A stretch of 64,000 nt of DNA from positions 4,650,001-4,714,000 of the forward strand of contig NZ_JACHIS010000001.1 in assembly GCF_014203365.1 (NCBI RefSeq). Reading direction: 5' to 3'. The position numbers and the translations under genes are program-made. Below the pieces are notes generated by a model. The model worked only from the letters and a program-made list of their open reading frames with translations. It searched no databases and was not told the origin of the DNA. Positions 22,628 through 30,830 of this stretch are shown here, piece by piece. Position 1 is the first letter of the stretch. Each line of letters starts with the position of its first letter. This DNA is from Actinoalloteichus hymeniacidonis (GTDB lineage Bacteria > Actinomycetota > Actinomycetes > Mycobacteriales > Pseudonocardiaceae).

Positions 22628-23784
22628 GCAGGCTCACCCTGCGATGGCGGCTCACCCTGCTGAACACCGCGCTGTTCCTGGTCGTCACGGCAGTGGTGCT
22701 CACCATGGTCTATTTCCAGAATCGCCTCATCATCATGCGCATCGGGGCACCCGATGCCGAGGACCGCCCGATATCGGCTGTTCACGGGGAAACCGGTCGC
22801 TCCCCCGAGGATGTGACCGAGCTGGCCGATGGGATCGCGATCCAGCGCAACGAGGCGTTGGCAAACCTGCTCGGGCAATGGTTCCTCGCGCTGATCGCGA
22901 TGACCGCGCTCGCGGGTCTGTTGGCGTGGTGGGCCATCGGGCGGGTGCTCCGGCGGGTCCACCGGATGACCTCGCAGGCACGGCGGCTGTCCATGGCGAA
23001 CCTGCATGAGCGGCTCGCGCTGACGGGTCCGGATGACGAGATCAAGGAACTCTCCGACACCTTCGACGCGCTGCTCGCCCGTTTGGAGAACTCGTTCGCC
23101 GCCCGGGCCCGATTCATCGCCAATGCATCGCACGAACTGCGCACCCCGCTCGCGGTGGCCCGGACGATGCTGCAGGTCGGGCTTTCCACCAGGGATCCGG
23201 GCCGGATCGACCGGGTCCGCGAGGATCTACTGCGGAACAACGACCGGTGCATCGCGTTGATCAACGGGCTGCTGACATTGGCCAGGGGAGAACACGATCA
23301 GCATCGGCGGGAGCCCGTGGAACTCGCCGCCGTGGTCGACGAGGTGACCGACGAACTGGGCGCCGGTGTCCCCGCCGACGGGCCCCGACTCCATGTCGAC
23401 CTTCCCGAACGATGTGTCGTGCTGGGCGAGCCGGTGCTACTCGCCCAGCTGGTCCACAATCTCGTCGCCAATGCCCTGCGGTACAACATCATGGGCGGCG
23501 AGGTGCGGGTGGAACTCGACTCACAGGGTGTTCTGAGGATCGCCAACACCGGGCCGCCGATCGACGCCGACGAGGTCGATCGGCTGTTCGAGCCCTTCTA
23601 TCGCGGTGCGGTTCGCGCCGGGCAGGCCGATGGCGCCGGGCTGGGCCTGTCGATCGTGCACACCATCGCCCAGTCCTGTGGCGGCCGGGTCACCGCACGG
23701 CCACGGCACGGCGGTGGTCTGGTCGTGGAGGTCCGTATCCCATCGGCCAGGACGGCCGCCGACGCCCGGCTGGTTCCGATCTGA
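22621..23784 (+). CDS. HAMP-containing sensor histidine kinase
   Basis: A 387-aa kinase partner of the regulator just upstream. There are two membrane segments (WRLTLLNTALFLVVTAVVL near residue 10 and LALIAMTALAGLLAWWAIGR near 95) with about 65 extracellular residues between them. A HAMP linker follows. The H-box is ANASHELRTPLAVARTMLQV, the N-box is LVHNLVANALRYNIMGGE and the G-box is GAGLGLSIVHTIAQSCGG. GTG at 22621 is chosen for its overlap with the regulator stop and the immediate run into the first membrane helix. Confidence 0.92.
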   Translation: MLSRLTLRWRLTLLNTALFLVVTAVVLTMVYFQNRLIIMRIGAPDAEDRPISAVHGETGRSPEDVTELADGIAIQRNEALANLLGQWFLALIAMTALAGLLAWWAIGRVLRRVHRMTSQARRLSMANLHERLALTGPDDEIKELSDTFDALLARLENSFAARARFIANASHELRTPLAVARTMLQVGLSTRDPGRIDRVREDLLRNNDRCIALINGLLTLARGEHDQHRREPVELAAVVDEVTDELGAGVPADGPRLHVDLPERCVVLGEPVLLAQLVHNLVANALRYNIMGGEVRVELDSQGVLRIANTGPPIDADEVDRLFEPFYRGAVRAGQADGAGLGLSIVHTIAQSCGGRVTARPRHGGGLVVEVRIPSARTAADARLVPI

Positions 23785-23805
23785 TCCGGCCGCGCGAGAT
23801 CTGAT

Positions 23806-24168
23806 TCACCGGTCCGGCTGCAGTCGTCGACGGAGTTCGTCGCGGTCGGCCACGAACCAGATATGCCGCCCTCGATTGGCCTCTCGGACGTAACCCGCGA
23901 AGGCCGAGCTCCGCTCGATGTGCTCGGACACGTCGCCGAGGATGGCCAGCCGGAAGCCGTAATTCACCAGCTTCTGGGTGAAATCACCGGCCAATCTGGT
24001 CTCCAGACGGAAGAAGCCGTCGACGAACCGCTGCACCGGGATGACGACCAGTTCCGGCTTGAGCTCCCAGAGTTCGCCGATGAGGTCGGTCGCATCGCGT
24101 TCGGTTCCGATCGCGACGCCCTCGGCGTCGAGGGTGTAGGCCCGGACACCCCAGGCGGTGTCGATCAC
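23806..24168 (-). CDS. DUF4180 domain-containing protein
   Basis: A 120-aa protein matching the DUF4180 pattern: RDATDLIGELWELKPELVVI, then FTQKLVNYGFRLAILGDVSE and REANRGRHIWFVADRDEL. The family has no assigned biochemical function and often sits beside HTH regulators and hydrolases. GTG at 24168 overlaps the hydrolase stop (GTGA) and has AGGGAGG upstream. It is the last gene of a three-gene operon (HTH, hydrolase, DUF4180). Confidence 0.87.
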   Translation of the reverse strand: MIDTAWGVRAYTLDAEGVAIGTERDATDLIGELWELKPELVVIPVQRFVDGFFRLETRLAGDFTQKLVNYGFRLAILGDVSEHIERSSAFAGYVREANRGRHIWFVADRDELRRRLQPDR

Positions 24169-25040
24169 GATGCCTCCCTTGGCTCGGAATGCAACAGAAA
24201 GTCGAGTTCGATTCGCCCTTGGTCGCCGATGAGATGTCCGGTGTTCGGCAGCACACGGACGGTGGCGTGTGGCACGTTGCGCGCGAGTCGACGCTGGGTC
24301 TGCGCGGAATCCACCATGACGTCCGCACTGCCTACCAGAACGTGCATCGGCATGGTGAGGCTGCGCAAGGACGAATCGTCGAACACCGGCAGCGAATCGC
24401 TCCGAAACCGGTAGTTCGCCGAGATCAACAGAATCTGTTCGATGACGGCGTCCGCGTGCTCCGGATCCATGGTCGCGAGGACCGGGCCGAGGGTCCTGGC
24501 CACGTTGCGACGTCTGCCGCGCTCGCCGAGCGAGTTCGATACCAGTGCGGAGAACAGGAAGCCCGGGCGTTGTCTGCCGATGCCGATCGGGCAGGACAGG
24601 GCCAGCCGGGTGACCCGATCCGGATGCCGAGTGGCGTAATCCAGCGCCAGCCAGCCGCCGAGTGAGATCGCCATGATCGACGTCTGCGCGATGCCAAGCG
24701 AGTGGAGGACGGCGTCGAGCCACTCGGTATACCGGCTCGACTTCCAAGGCGGCCGAGCCGGTGCGCTGAACCCCGGCTCGCCGATCACGTCGACCGCGTA
24801 CACCCTGAAATGCGCGGCGAGTTCGGCGATGCGACCCATCCACTGGGTGCTGTTGCTCCCGGATCCATGCAGCAGAAGCAGCGGCGGCGCAACCTCCGGA
24901 CCTGCGGAGATAACGAAGGTAGCCCCTTCGGGGGTCGGCACGTGCTGTCGTTCATGGGGAATCGGCCAGTGCTCCAGTGTTGCCGCATACTTCTCCCGTA
25001 GCAGTCGGGCTCCCGCCTCGGAGCGGTAGATCGCGTTCAT
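24165..25040 (-). CDS. Alpha/beta hydrolase, cytoplasmic
   Basis: A 291-aa alpha/beta-hydrolase fold protein with no signal peptide. The oxyanion segment is LLLLHGSGSNSTQWMGRI. The nucleophile elbow is MAISLGGWLALDYATRHPD, with Ala replacing the first Gly of GxSxG. The Asp region is MPMHVLVGSADVMVDS and the His is in PNTGHLIGDQGRIELD. The substrate is unknown. The gene overlaps both neighbours by 4 nt in an HTH/hydrolase/DUF4180 operon. Confidence 0.88.
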   Translation of the reverse strand: MNAIYRSEAGARLLREKYAATLEHWPIPHERQHVPTPEGATFVISAGPEVAPPLLLLHGSGSNSTQWMGRIAELAAHFRVYAVDVIGEPGFSAPARPPWKSSRYTEWLDAVLHSLGIAQTSIMAISLGGWLALDYATRHPDRVTRLALSCPIGIGRQRPGFLFSALVSNSLGERGRRRNVARTLGPVLATMDPEHADAVIEQILLISANYRFRSDSLPVFDDSSLRSLTMPMHVLVGSADVMVDSAQTQRRLARNVPHATVRVLPNTGHLIGDQGRIELDFLLHSEPREAS

Positions 25041-25480
25041 TCGTCGCCCTCCTCGACCAGCGCACTGATGAGTCCCAGCAGATGCGCATTGGTCGTCAGG
25101 CTGCCGAGCATGACGACCTTCAGTCGGGCTCGACGGGCGTCGTGCACCGTGTCGATGCGCAGGTGGTCGTCGCCCGGACGACGGTGGGCGGTCGCGGCGC
25201 TCAACAGCGTGGTGATCCGGTCGGCCATGGCGCGGTCGATGGCGTCGATCTCGACGATGCTCGACACGGCGGCATGCCGCTCCCCCGCCGACGGCGGCGT
25301 TTCGTCGCGGAGCTCCGGGGCCGTGCCGAGGAACTCCGCGAGATCGGCGCCGGTGATGCGGTACTGCTTGCCGATGCGGACCGCGGGCAGTCTGCCGTCG
25401 CGGATGTAGTTGCGCACGGTCCGCACGTGCAGTCCCAGCCGGGCGGCGACCTCGTCCGCTGTGAGCAGCTCCTCGGACAT
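25037..25480 (-). CDS. Helix-turn-helix (MerR/excisionase-type) DNA-binding protein
   Basis: A 147-aa protein. The N-terminal excisionase-family HTH reads LLTADEVAARLGLHVRTVRN, then YIRDGRLPAVRIGKQYRITG. The C-terminal roughly 90 residues are not recognised and include DARRARLKVVMLGSLTTNAH. It probably regulates its own operon, in which it is first. No integrase is nearby, so an excisionase role is unlikely. Confidence 0.85.
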   Translation of the reverse strand: MSEELLTADEVAARLGLHVRTVRNYIRDGRLPAVRIGKQYRITGADLAEFLGTAPELRDETPPSAGERHAAVSSIVEIDAIDRAMADRITTLLSAATAHRRPGDDHLRIDTVHDARRARLKVVMLGSLTTNAHLLGLISALVEEGDE

Positions 25481-25597
25481 GCGAACTACCGTATCACTCC
25501 CTAAACTTCCCTCTCCTGCCCTATTAGAGGTGATGAAGCGACCTGTTGCACCCCGTTATGCCCTGCGTTGGACTGCCGCAGTGACGAAGCGCCGGGG

Positions 25598-26371
25598 TCA
25601 ATCGGTGGGATAGGGGAAGCTGCGGAAGGACCGGTCCAGCTCCGCCGGGGAGCGCGGCAACCAGCTGCCCGCCAAGCCTCGAACGGTCTCGCGGGGCAGC
25701 GGCGGGTTGATCGCATTGGAATCGGGCAGGGCCAGCGATTGCAGAGCCCAGGCGTATCCGATCAATGGATCGAGGCGGGCCCACCGAGCCCGATCGATGT
25801 CGAGCATCATCATCGCGCGCAGGAAGATGTGCCAGAGGTGGTAGCTCATCGTCTCCTCGCCATCCATCATGTGCACCTGCGGTCCTACCCCGGCCCGGCG
25901 AGGGTCGAACAGGATGCCCTGGCCGAAAGACCCGAAGGCCGTCACCAAGCGGGGGTCGTTCGGCAGGTAGTAGAGATCGAGGATCTCCAGCTGCACCCGG
26001 GAGAATGCCTGCAGCGCAGCACGGATCGGGGTGACGAACTCGGTGAACTCGGTCTCGTAGTCCGGCGTGCCGCTCAACCGACTCCAAGTGTCGAAGAGCA
26101 ACTGCATGAAGCCGTCACCGAAGACCTCGTAAAGCTCCGCATACGCCTGTTCGACCTCGGGAGTCCGATTGAACAGGGTGACCTCGTCCAGGTGATACCA
26201 CATCTCGTTGGCGCGCCGATCGCCTCGCATTCCTGGCACGGGCGGGAAATCGCCATCGAGTTGCGCCTGCGGCTGCGCATACGATCGACCTGCGGTGAGT
26301 CCCGTGAGTGCGGCGGCCCCCAACGCGGTCACCGATTGCAGCAGTAGTCGCCGATCCAGCTGGTGTGTCAT
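25598..26371 (-). CDS. Exported protein of unknown function (Tat-like signal)
   Basis: A 257-aa protein. A twin-arginine-like signal (LDRRLLLQSVTALGAAALTG) ends near residue 30 at GRSYAQ. The mature part is helical and aromatic-rich with segments such as WYHLDEVTLFNRTPEVEQAY, PNDPRLVTAFGSFGQGILFD and EETMSYHLWHIFLRAMMMLD. I do not recognise the family. The ATG at 26371 is preceded by AGGGGAA at good spacing. It faces away from the LLM gene at 26629; 257 bp of intergenic DNA hold both promoters. Confidence 0.75.
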   Translation of the reverse strand: MTHQLDRRLLLQSVTALGAAALTGLTAGRSYAQPQAQLDGDFPPVPGMRGDRRANEMWYHLDEVTLFNRTPEVEQAYAELYEVFGDGFMQLLFDTWSRLSGTPDYETEFTEFVTPIRAALQAFSRVQLEILDLYYLPNDPRLVTAFGSFGQGILFDPRRAGVGPQVHMMDGEETMSYHLWHIFLRAMMMLDIDRARWARLDPLIGYAWALQSLALPDSNAINPPLPRETVRGLAGSWLPRSPAELDRSFRSFPYPTD

Positions 26372-26628
26372 CGCGTCAATTCCCCTGTTCGCGTTCCGCC
26401 GCGCTGTTCTGGGACAGCGCCTTGTGTCGCGGGTGGAATACGACGCTAACCAGCAGATCTTGCCCGTGGCTTGTTCGACGCTTGCCCGGCGTGTCCCGGA
26501 AACGTCCAGGCAGCGTGACTGAAGCAGGAAACCGGCAAGTCTGCGGCAAGAAACGCGCAAGCAGGCCGCCGTAGCGTTGCGGAGTTCTCTGGTATCCGGC
26601 CCCAACCGCTCCCGGCGAAAGGGAATTC

Positions 26629-27654
26629 ATGGCTTCGGCGTCCGTACCGCTGTCCGTACTCGATCTCGCTCCGATCGGCGCCGGTTCGACGGCGGCCGAT
26701 GCGTTACGCGGCAGCGTCCGGCTGGCTCGGGAGGCCGAGCAGCTCGGTTATGACCGCTATTGGTTCGCCGAGCATCATGATGTCGCCAGCGTTGCCAGCT
26801 GCTCCCCCTCGGTACTGGTCGCCGCCGTCGCCGCGGTCACCGAGCGGATCCGCGTGGGTTCCGGCGGTGTGATGCTGCCCAATCACCAGCCATTGGTGGT
26901 CGCCGAACAATTCGGCACCCTCGAAGCGCTGCATCCGCAACGGATCGATCTGGGGGTGGGCCGGGCCCCCGCCGCCGATCAGGCGGTCGCGGCGGCGTTG
27001 CGCTGCACCGATGCGGCCGAGTTCCCCGGGCAGCTCGGTGAGCTGGTCCGCTTCTTCGGTGCGCCCCAGCAGAACCAGGGGGCAGGTACCCCGGTGTCGG
27101 CCATTCCCGCCGTCGGACACCGACCGGAGTTGTGGCTGCTCGGGGTCGGTCCCCGCAGCGCCCAGCTGGCCGGGATGCTCGGGCTGTCCTTCGCCTACGC
27201 GCACCACATCGCTCCGGAGAACGTCGGCTCGACATTGGCGGCATACCGATCGGCGTTCCGCCCCAGTGGGCTGTCCTCCGTCCCGCACACGATGATCGCG
27301 GTGGGCGCGGTGTGCGCGGAATCGGATGCCCAGGCGCAACGACTGGCCGCACCTGCCGCGCTGTTGTACGTCCGGCTCCGCACCGGCGACCGGCATCGAC
27401 CGCTGCCCTCGATCAGCGAGGCGGCCGAGTACTCCTACACCGACCAGGAACGCGCGCTGGTGGCCAAACAGACTGCGGGCCGGTTCGTCGGTACTCCCGA
27501 GGCCGTTCGGGCCGGTATCGATCGGGTCGTCGCCGAATCGGGCGCCGACGAGGTGATGGTCACGACGCAGGTCGCCGGCTTCGAGGACCGCCGTCGGTCC
27601 TACGCGTTGCTCGCCGAGGCCTACGCGCTGGACCGGGCCGCCGTCGCGGTGTGA
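26629..27654 (+). CDS. LLM class flavin-dependent oxidoreductase (MsnO8-like group)
   Basis: A 341-aa luciferase-like protein. The N-terminus SVLDLAPIGAGSTAADALRG, then YDRYWFAEHHDVASVASCSP, VGSGGVMLPNHQPLVVAEQF and RIDLGVGRAPAAD are hallmarks of the single-component-like MsnO8/LLM subgroup. It probably uses FMNH2; the substrate is unknown. AAAGGGA precedes the ATG. It is monocistronic and converges on the lasso-cluster ABC permease. Confidence 0.92.
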   Translation: MASASVPLSVLDLAPIGAGSTAADALRGSVRLAREAEQLGYDRYWFAEHHDVASVASCSPSVLVAAVAAVTERIRVGSGGVMLPNHQPLVVAEQFGTLEALHPQRIDLGVGRAPAADQAVAAALRCTDAAEFPGQLGELVRFFGAPQQNQGAGTPVSAIPAVGHRPELWLLGVGPRSAQLAGMLGLSFAYAHHIAPENVGSTLAAYRSAFRPSGLSSVPHTMIAVGAVCAESDAQAQRLAAPAALLYVRLRTGDRHRPLPSISEAAEYSYTDQERALVAKQTAGRFVGTPEAVRAGIDRVVAESGADEVMVTTQVAGFEDRRRSYALLAEAYALDRAAVAV

Positions 27655-27693
27655 GAACACCGTGGGCGGATTCGAGCTCCCGCCGCTGCGCCG

Positions 27694-28557
27694 CTAGATC
27701 GGGCGGCGGAATGCTCGGACGGCGAACACCCCGGCCACGCCACCGACCAGCAGGCTCATCCCGATGGCGGTGATCACCGCAGCGCCCACCGGCTGGCCGA
27801 GCACCAGCGCGCGGGCCGCGTCGATGCCGTAGGACATCGGGTTGACCTCGGCGACGGCCCGCAGCCAGCCGGGCAGGCCCGCCAGGGGCATGAAGGCGGT
27901 GGAGCAGAACATCAGCGGGAACATCAGCAGGGTCGCGGCGCCCTGCATCAACTCGGCCTCGCGGATCCTGCAGGCCGCCGCGATGAAGATCCAACCGAGG
28001 CCGGTGCCGACGATCAGGGCCAACGCCCAGGCTGCGAGCGTCCCGGTCACCCCACCCGGCGGGCGGAAACCGAGCAGGGCCGTGGCCAACACCAGGATCA
28101 GCAGTAACTGGATGGCACTGCGCACCAGATCGGCGAAGCTGCGCGCCAGCAGGATCGAACCGGGCCAGACCGGTAGGCAGCGCAGCCGCGCGACGATCCC
28201 CGAGGTCATGTCGCTCGTCAAGGCGAACGCGCTGCTCACCGCAGCCTGCAGGGTGGTGTTGATCAGGATCGCGGGTACCAGGAAGTCGATGTAGGCGGTG
28301 CCCGCCGGAAAGCCGGGAGTCTGCGCGACGCTACCGAAGATCTGGCTGAAGACCACCAGCATGAGCAAGGGGGCCAACAGGTTGGTCAGGATCAACCTCG
28401 GATCGCGCAGCACCGCACGCAACGACCGTCCGGTGAGGACGAGCACCTGATCCGGCAGCGTCGTTCCCCGCCGTTCCCGCGCGGCAGGCGGGTCGACGAC
28501 GGCGGCCGTCGCCTCCCGCATCGCCGATCCGACACGTCCCTGCGGGTCCACGGCCAT
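27694..28557 (-). CDS. ABC-2 type exporter permease of the lasso cluster
   Basis: A 287-aa permease with six hydrophobic segments, DrrB/ABC2_membrane type (LVLTGRSLRAVLRDPRLILT at the N-terminus; MFCSTAFMPLAGLPGWLRAV near the C-terminus). It pairs with the ATPase immediately upstream to form an exporter, most likely for the mature lasso peptide and thereby self-immunity. ATG at 28557 has AGGAGG eight bases upstream. It is the last gene of the lasso operon and converges with the LLM gene. Confidence 0.9.
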   Translation of the reverse strand: MAVDPQGRVGSAMREATAAVVDPPAARERRGTTLPDQVLVLTGRSLRAVLRDPRLILTNLLAPLLMLVVFSQIFGSVAQTPGFPAGTAYIDFLVPAILINTTLQAAVSSAFALTSDMTSGIVARLRCLPVWPGSILLARSFADLVRSAIQLLLILVLATALLGFRPPGGVTGTLAAWALALIVGTGLGWIFIAAACRIREAELMQGAATLLMFPLMFCSTAFMPLAGLPGWLRAVAEVNPMSYGIDAARALVLGQPVGAAVITAIGMSLLVGGVAGVFAVRAFRRPI

Positions 28558-28611
28558 CAAGCCGGCCTCCTGTTCTGCGTCGCGCCGACCGTGTCGGTCC
28601 GAGCCGACCCG

Positions 28612-29583
28612 CTAGCGGGCATCGGCAACGGCGTTGTCCATGACGAAGAGATAGACCTCGTCCAGGCCCGGCTCGGTGATCCCGAGCTCGGCCGCCTCGA
28701 TGCCCACCTCGTCCAGCGCACGGACCACCGAGGTGATCTCCCGGGACTGTCCGACCGCGATGGTCAACTCGGTGTCCCGACTATCGGACCGCACCGGTTG
28801 CAGCCCTGCCCGGCGCAGCGCCGGTACGGCCGAGGACACCTCGTCGCGGGCGAGCCGCACGGTGACGGCCCGCCTGCCCACCCGGGCCTTGAGTTCCGTC
28901 GGGGTTCCGGACAGGACGACGCGGCCGCCGGAGAGCAGCGTGATCGAGTCGGCCAGCCGGTCGGCTTCCTCCAGGTGCTGGGTGGTGAGCAGGGCGGTGC
29001 TGCCCTGCCGCACCATCTCCCGCACGGTCTGCCAGAGGTCCAGCCTGCTCGTCGGGTCCATTCCAGTCGTCGGCTCGTCGAGAATGATGACCTCCGGGTG
29101 GCCGACCAGACCGATCGCGAGATCGAGCCTGCGCCGCATCCCGCCCGAGTAGGTCTTGGCCAGCCGGTGGGCCACGGCGGTGAGCCCGAACAACTCCAGG
29201 AGTTCGTCGGCCCGCCGCCGCGCATCGCGGCGCGACGCACCGAGCAGTCTGCCGACCAGTACCAGGTTGTCCCGGCCCGTGATGCGTTCGTCGAGCGCGG
29301 CGAACTGGCCGGTCAGCCCGATCCGGCTACGCACCTGCGAGGCCTGCCGCACCACGTCGTACCCGGCGACCCGGACCGTTCCCGAACTCGGCCGGGCCAG
29401 GGTTCCGACGATGTTGACCAGCGTCGTCTTGCCCGCGCCGTTGTGCCCGAGCAGACCGAGCACCGTCCCTCTCGGCACCGCCACATCGACATCGGTCAGT
29501 GCGGCCACCTCGCCGAACCGCTTCCCGAGGCCGATGGCCTCGATCATCAGGTCCGGCGAGCCGGTTCGCGGGGCGCCGGTCAC
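28612..29583 (-). CDS. ABC exporter ATP-binding protein (DrrA type) of the lasso cluster
   Basis: A 323-aa ATPase with Walker A GLLGHNGAGKTTLVN, Q-loop IGLTGQFAALDE, signature YSGGMRRRLDLAIGL, Walker B VIILDEPTTGMDP and the switch TTQHLEEAD. The C-terminal extension (about residues 235-323) is typical of daunorubicin-resistance-like ATPases. It energises the permease at 27694. The GTG start overlaps the MauE-like gene stop by 4 nt (GTGA), so export is translationally coupled to the biosynthetic operon. This is the D function of actinobacterial lasso clusters. Confidence 0.93.
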   Translation of the reverse strand: MTGAPRTGSPDLMIEAIGLGKRFGEVAALTDVDVAVPRGTVLGLLGHNGAGKTTLVNIVGTLARPSSGTVRVAGYDVVRQASQVRSRIGLTGQFAALDERITGRDNLVLVGRLLGASRRDARRRADELLELFGLTAVAHRLAKTYSGGMRRRLDLAIGLVGHPEVIILDEPTTGMDPTSRLDLWQTVREMVRQGSTALLTTQHLEEADRLADSITLLSGGRVVLSGTPTELKARVGRRAVTVRLARDEVSSAVPALRRAGLQPVRSDSRDTELTIAVGQSREITSVVRALDEVGIEAAELGITEPGLDEVYLFVMDNAVADAR

Positions 29584-30122
29584 GCCTCGACCTGCGGAGC
29601 CAGCCGACCGAGCACCACGCGTACCAGCGCGTCGTAATAGCGAATGAAGAACGCCGCACCCGCCAGACCGACGAGCGCCGCCACCGCGGCGTAGCCGAGG
29701 TCCCCGATCGGTTCACCCGGGCTCAAGACGAGTCCGATCACGGCGACAGCAATGATCAACAGATTGCGCAGGATCATCGCGCTGGTCATCACCGAGCCAC
29801 GGCCGAAGCAGCGGCACTCGACCAGCACACCCGCCTGAATGGCCCTGGCCACCACGCCGATGAACAACACCAGCAGCCCGATCGCCAGGGTGAACCCCCA
29901 ACCGGTGGTGCCAGGCAACACCAGCAGGGCCACCGTCGCCGCCTCGCCGAGGACGATGAACGCGGCGATGCCCGTCACCACGGGTTCGGGGAATCTCGTC
30001 AGCTGCCGCACCGTCGCCGCGAACTGCCGGAAGGCCGTCGCACCCGCGATCTTGCCGATGAATGCGACGCCGAAGACGACGGCGATCAGGAATCGATCCG
30101 CCAGCAGCACGTAACTCGTCAT
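29580..30122 (-). CDS. MauE/DoxX-like membrane protein with a CxC motif
   Basis: A 180-aa protein with about four to five membrane helices. The N-terminal helix LLADRFLIAVVFGVAFIGK, then TRFPEPVVTGIAAFIVLGEA and a CRCFG motif (Cys103, Cys105) match the MauE family. In methylamine-utilisation loci MauE works with the thioredoxin-like MauD to form disulfides in an exported protein. Here it sits between B2 and the exporter of a lasso peptide whose core has two cysteines. A role in making or protecting that disulfide, or in transport, is my inference. ATG at 30122 is 40 nt after the B2 stop. Confidence 0.85.
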   Translation of the reverse strand: MTSYVLLADRFLIAVVFGVAFIGKIAGATAFRQFAATVRQLTRFPEPVVTGIAAFIVLGEAATVALLVLPGTTGWGFTLAIGLLVLFIGVVARAIQAGVLVECRCFGRGSVMTSAMILRNLLIIAVAVIGLVLSPGEPIGDLGYAAVAALVGLAGAAFFIRYYDALVRVVLGRLAPQVEA

Positions 30123-30162
30123 GGATCCGGTGTCCTCTCCTCGCGGATGACCGCCGCCCTGA

Positions 30163-30576
30163 TCAGCGACAACGCACGGCCAGCATGGTCCGATAGCCTG
30201 CGACGTCGTCGCGTTCACCGATCGGAACGCCGTCGACCTCGACCCAGGCATGGGCGCGGAACGGCTCGATGCAGACACCGGTGCACCAGTCCGCCCAACG
30301 ACCGCCGAGCCGGGCCAGCAGCACCGTGGCGACCGACCGTTGCAGACAGCCCTGGCCCGCACAGCGCACGCTCACCGCCACCACCGCATTCCTGGCCATC
30401 GTGATCTGCCGGGCGCTGGCGGGTCGGGCACCACGTCGCAACACTTCGAGGACCCGTCGGAGCCTGCGGGGTGAGAGGCGGATCAACAGCCAGGACGCCG
30501 CCACAGCGACCCGGGCGGCTGCTCGACGTCGCATGCCGACGTCGACCGATGGTTCGAGCATCACCGGCATCGTCAT
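30163..30576 (-). CDS. Lasso peptide biosynthesis B2 protein (leader peptidase)
   Basis: A 137-aa transglutaminase-like cysteine protease (Transglut_core3), usual B2 length. The catalytic Cys77 is in GQGCLQRSVATVLLARLGG, and His109 with Asp115 in FRAHAWVEVDG. In the pathway it cuts the leader from the precursor after B1 delivers it, immediately before cyclisation. The ATG overlaps the B1 stop by 4 nt. The order C-B1-B2 is the standard split-B arrangement of actinobacteria. Confidence 0.95.
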   Translation of the reverse strand: MTMPVMLEPSVDVGMRRRAAARVAVAASWLLIRLSPRRLRRVLEVLRRGARPASARQITMARNAVVAVSVRCAGQGCLQRSVATVLLARLGGRWADWCTGVCIEPFRAHAWVEVDGVPIGERDDVAGYRTMLAVRCR

Positions 30577-30830
30577 CGGGTGACCACCTTCGCAGCACGC
30601 AACGCCTCGATGATGGCTTCGACATCCGATGCCACTCGATCCGCGGCGGCGGGATGCCGCTCGCTCAACGTCTCGACGATCTCGGCGACCTGGGCGCCCG
30701 CCAACAGTCGACGCAACACCATCGCCCCGGTCGCGTTGAGCTGCCAGTAGCGGCCGCCTTTCTCGTCCAGCAGCACCATCGAGTCGCCGACGTCGGTCAG
30801 CGACACGTCCGGCGCGAGAGTGAAGGTCAT
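30573..30830 (-). CDS. Lasso peptide biosynthesis B1 protein (PqqD-like leader-binding RRE)
   Basis: An 85-aa PqqD-like RiPP recognition element. LAPDVSLTDVGDSMVLLDEK and GGRYWQLNATGAMVLRRLLA are the beta-hairpin and helix that hold the leader peptide in this family. It would bind the YxxPxLxxxGxxxxxT leader motif of the precursor at 33495. The ATG at 30830 overlaps the cyclase stop by 4 nt. A long upstream in-frame extension on the same strand is only a shadow of the cyclase gene. Confidence 0.95.
   Translation of the reverse strand: MTFTLAPDVSLTDVGDSMVLLDEKGGRYWQLNATGAMVLRRLLAGAQVAEIVETLSERHPAAADRVASDVEAIIEALRAAKVVTR

Noticed and set aside
25037-25480. Excisionase of an integrated element
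   Set aside because: No integrase, att repeats or phage genes are nearby; the gene is coupled to a metabolic-type hydrolase.
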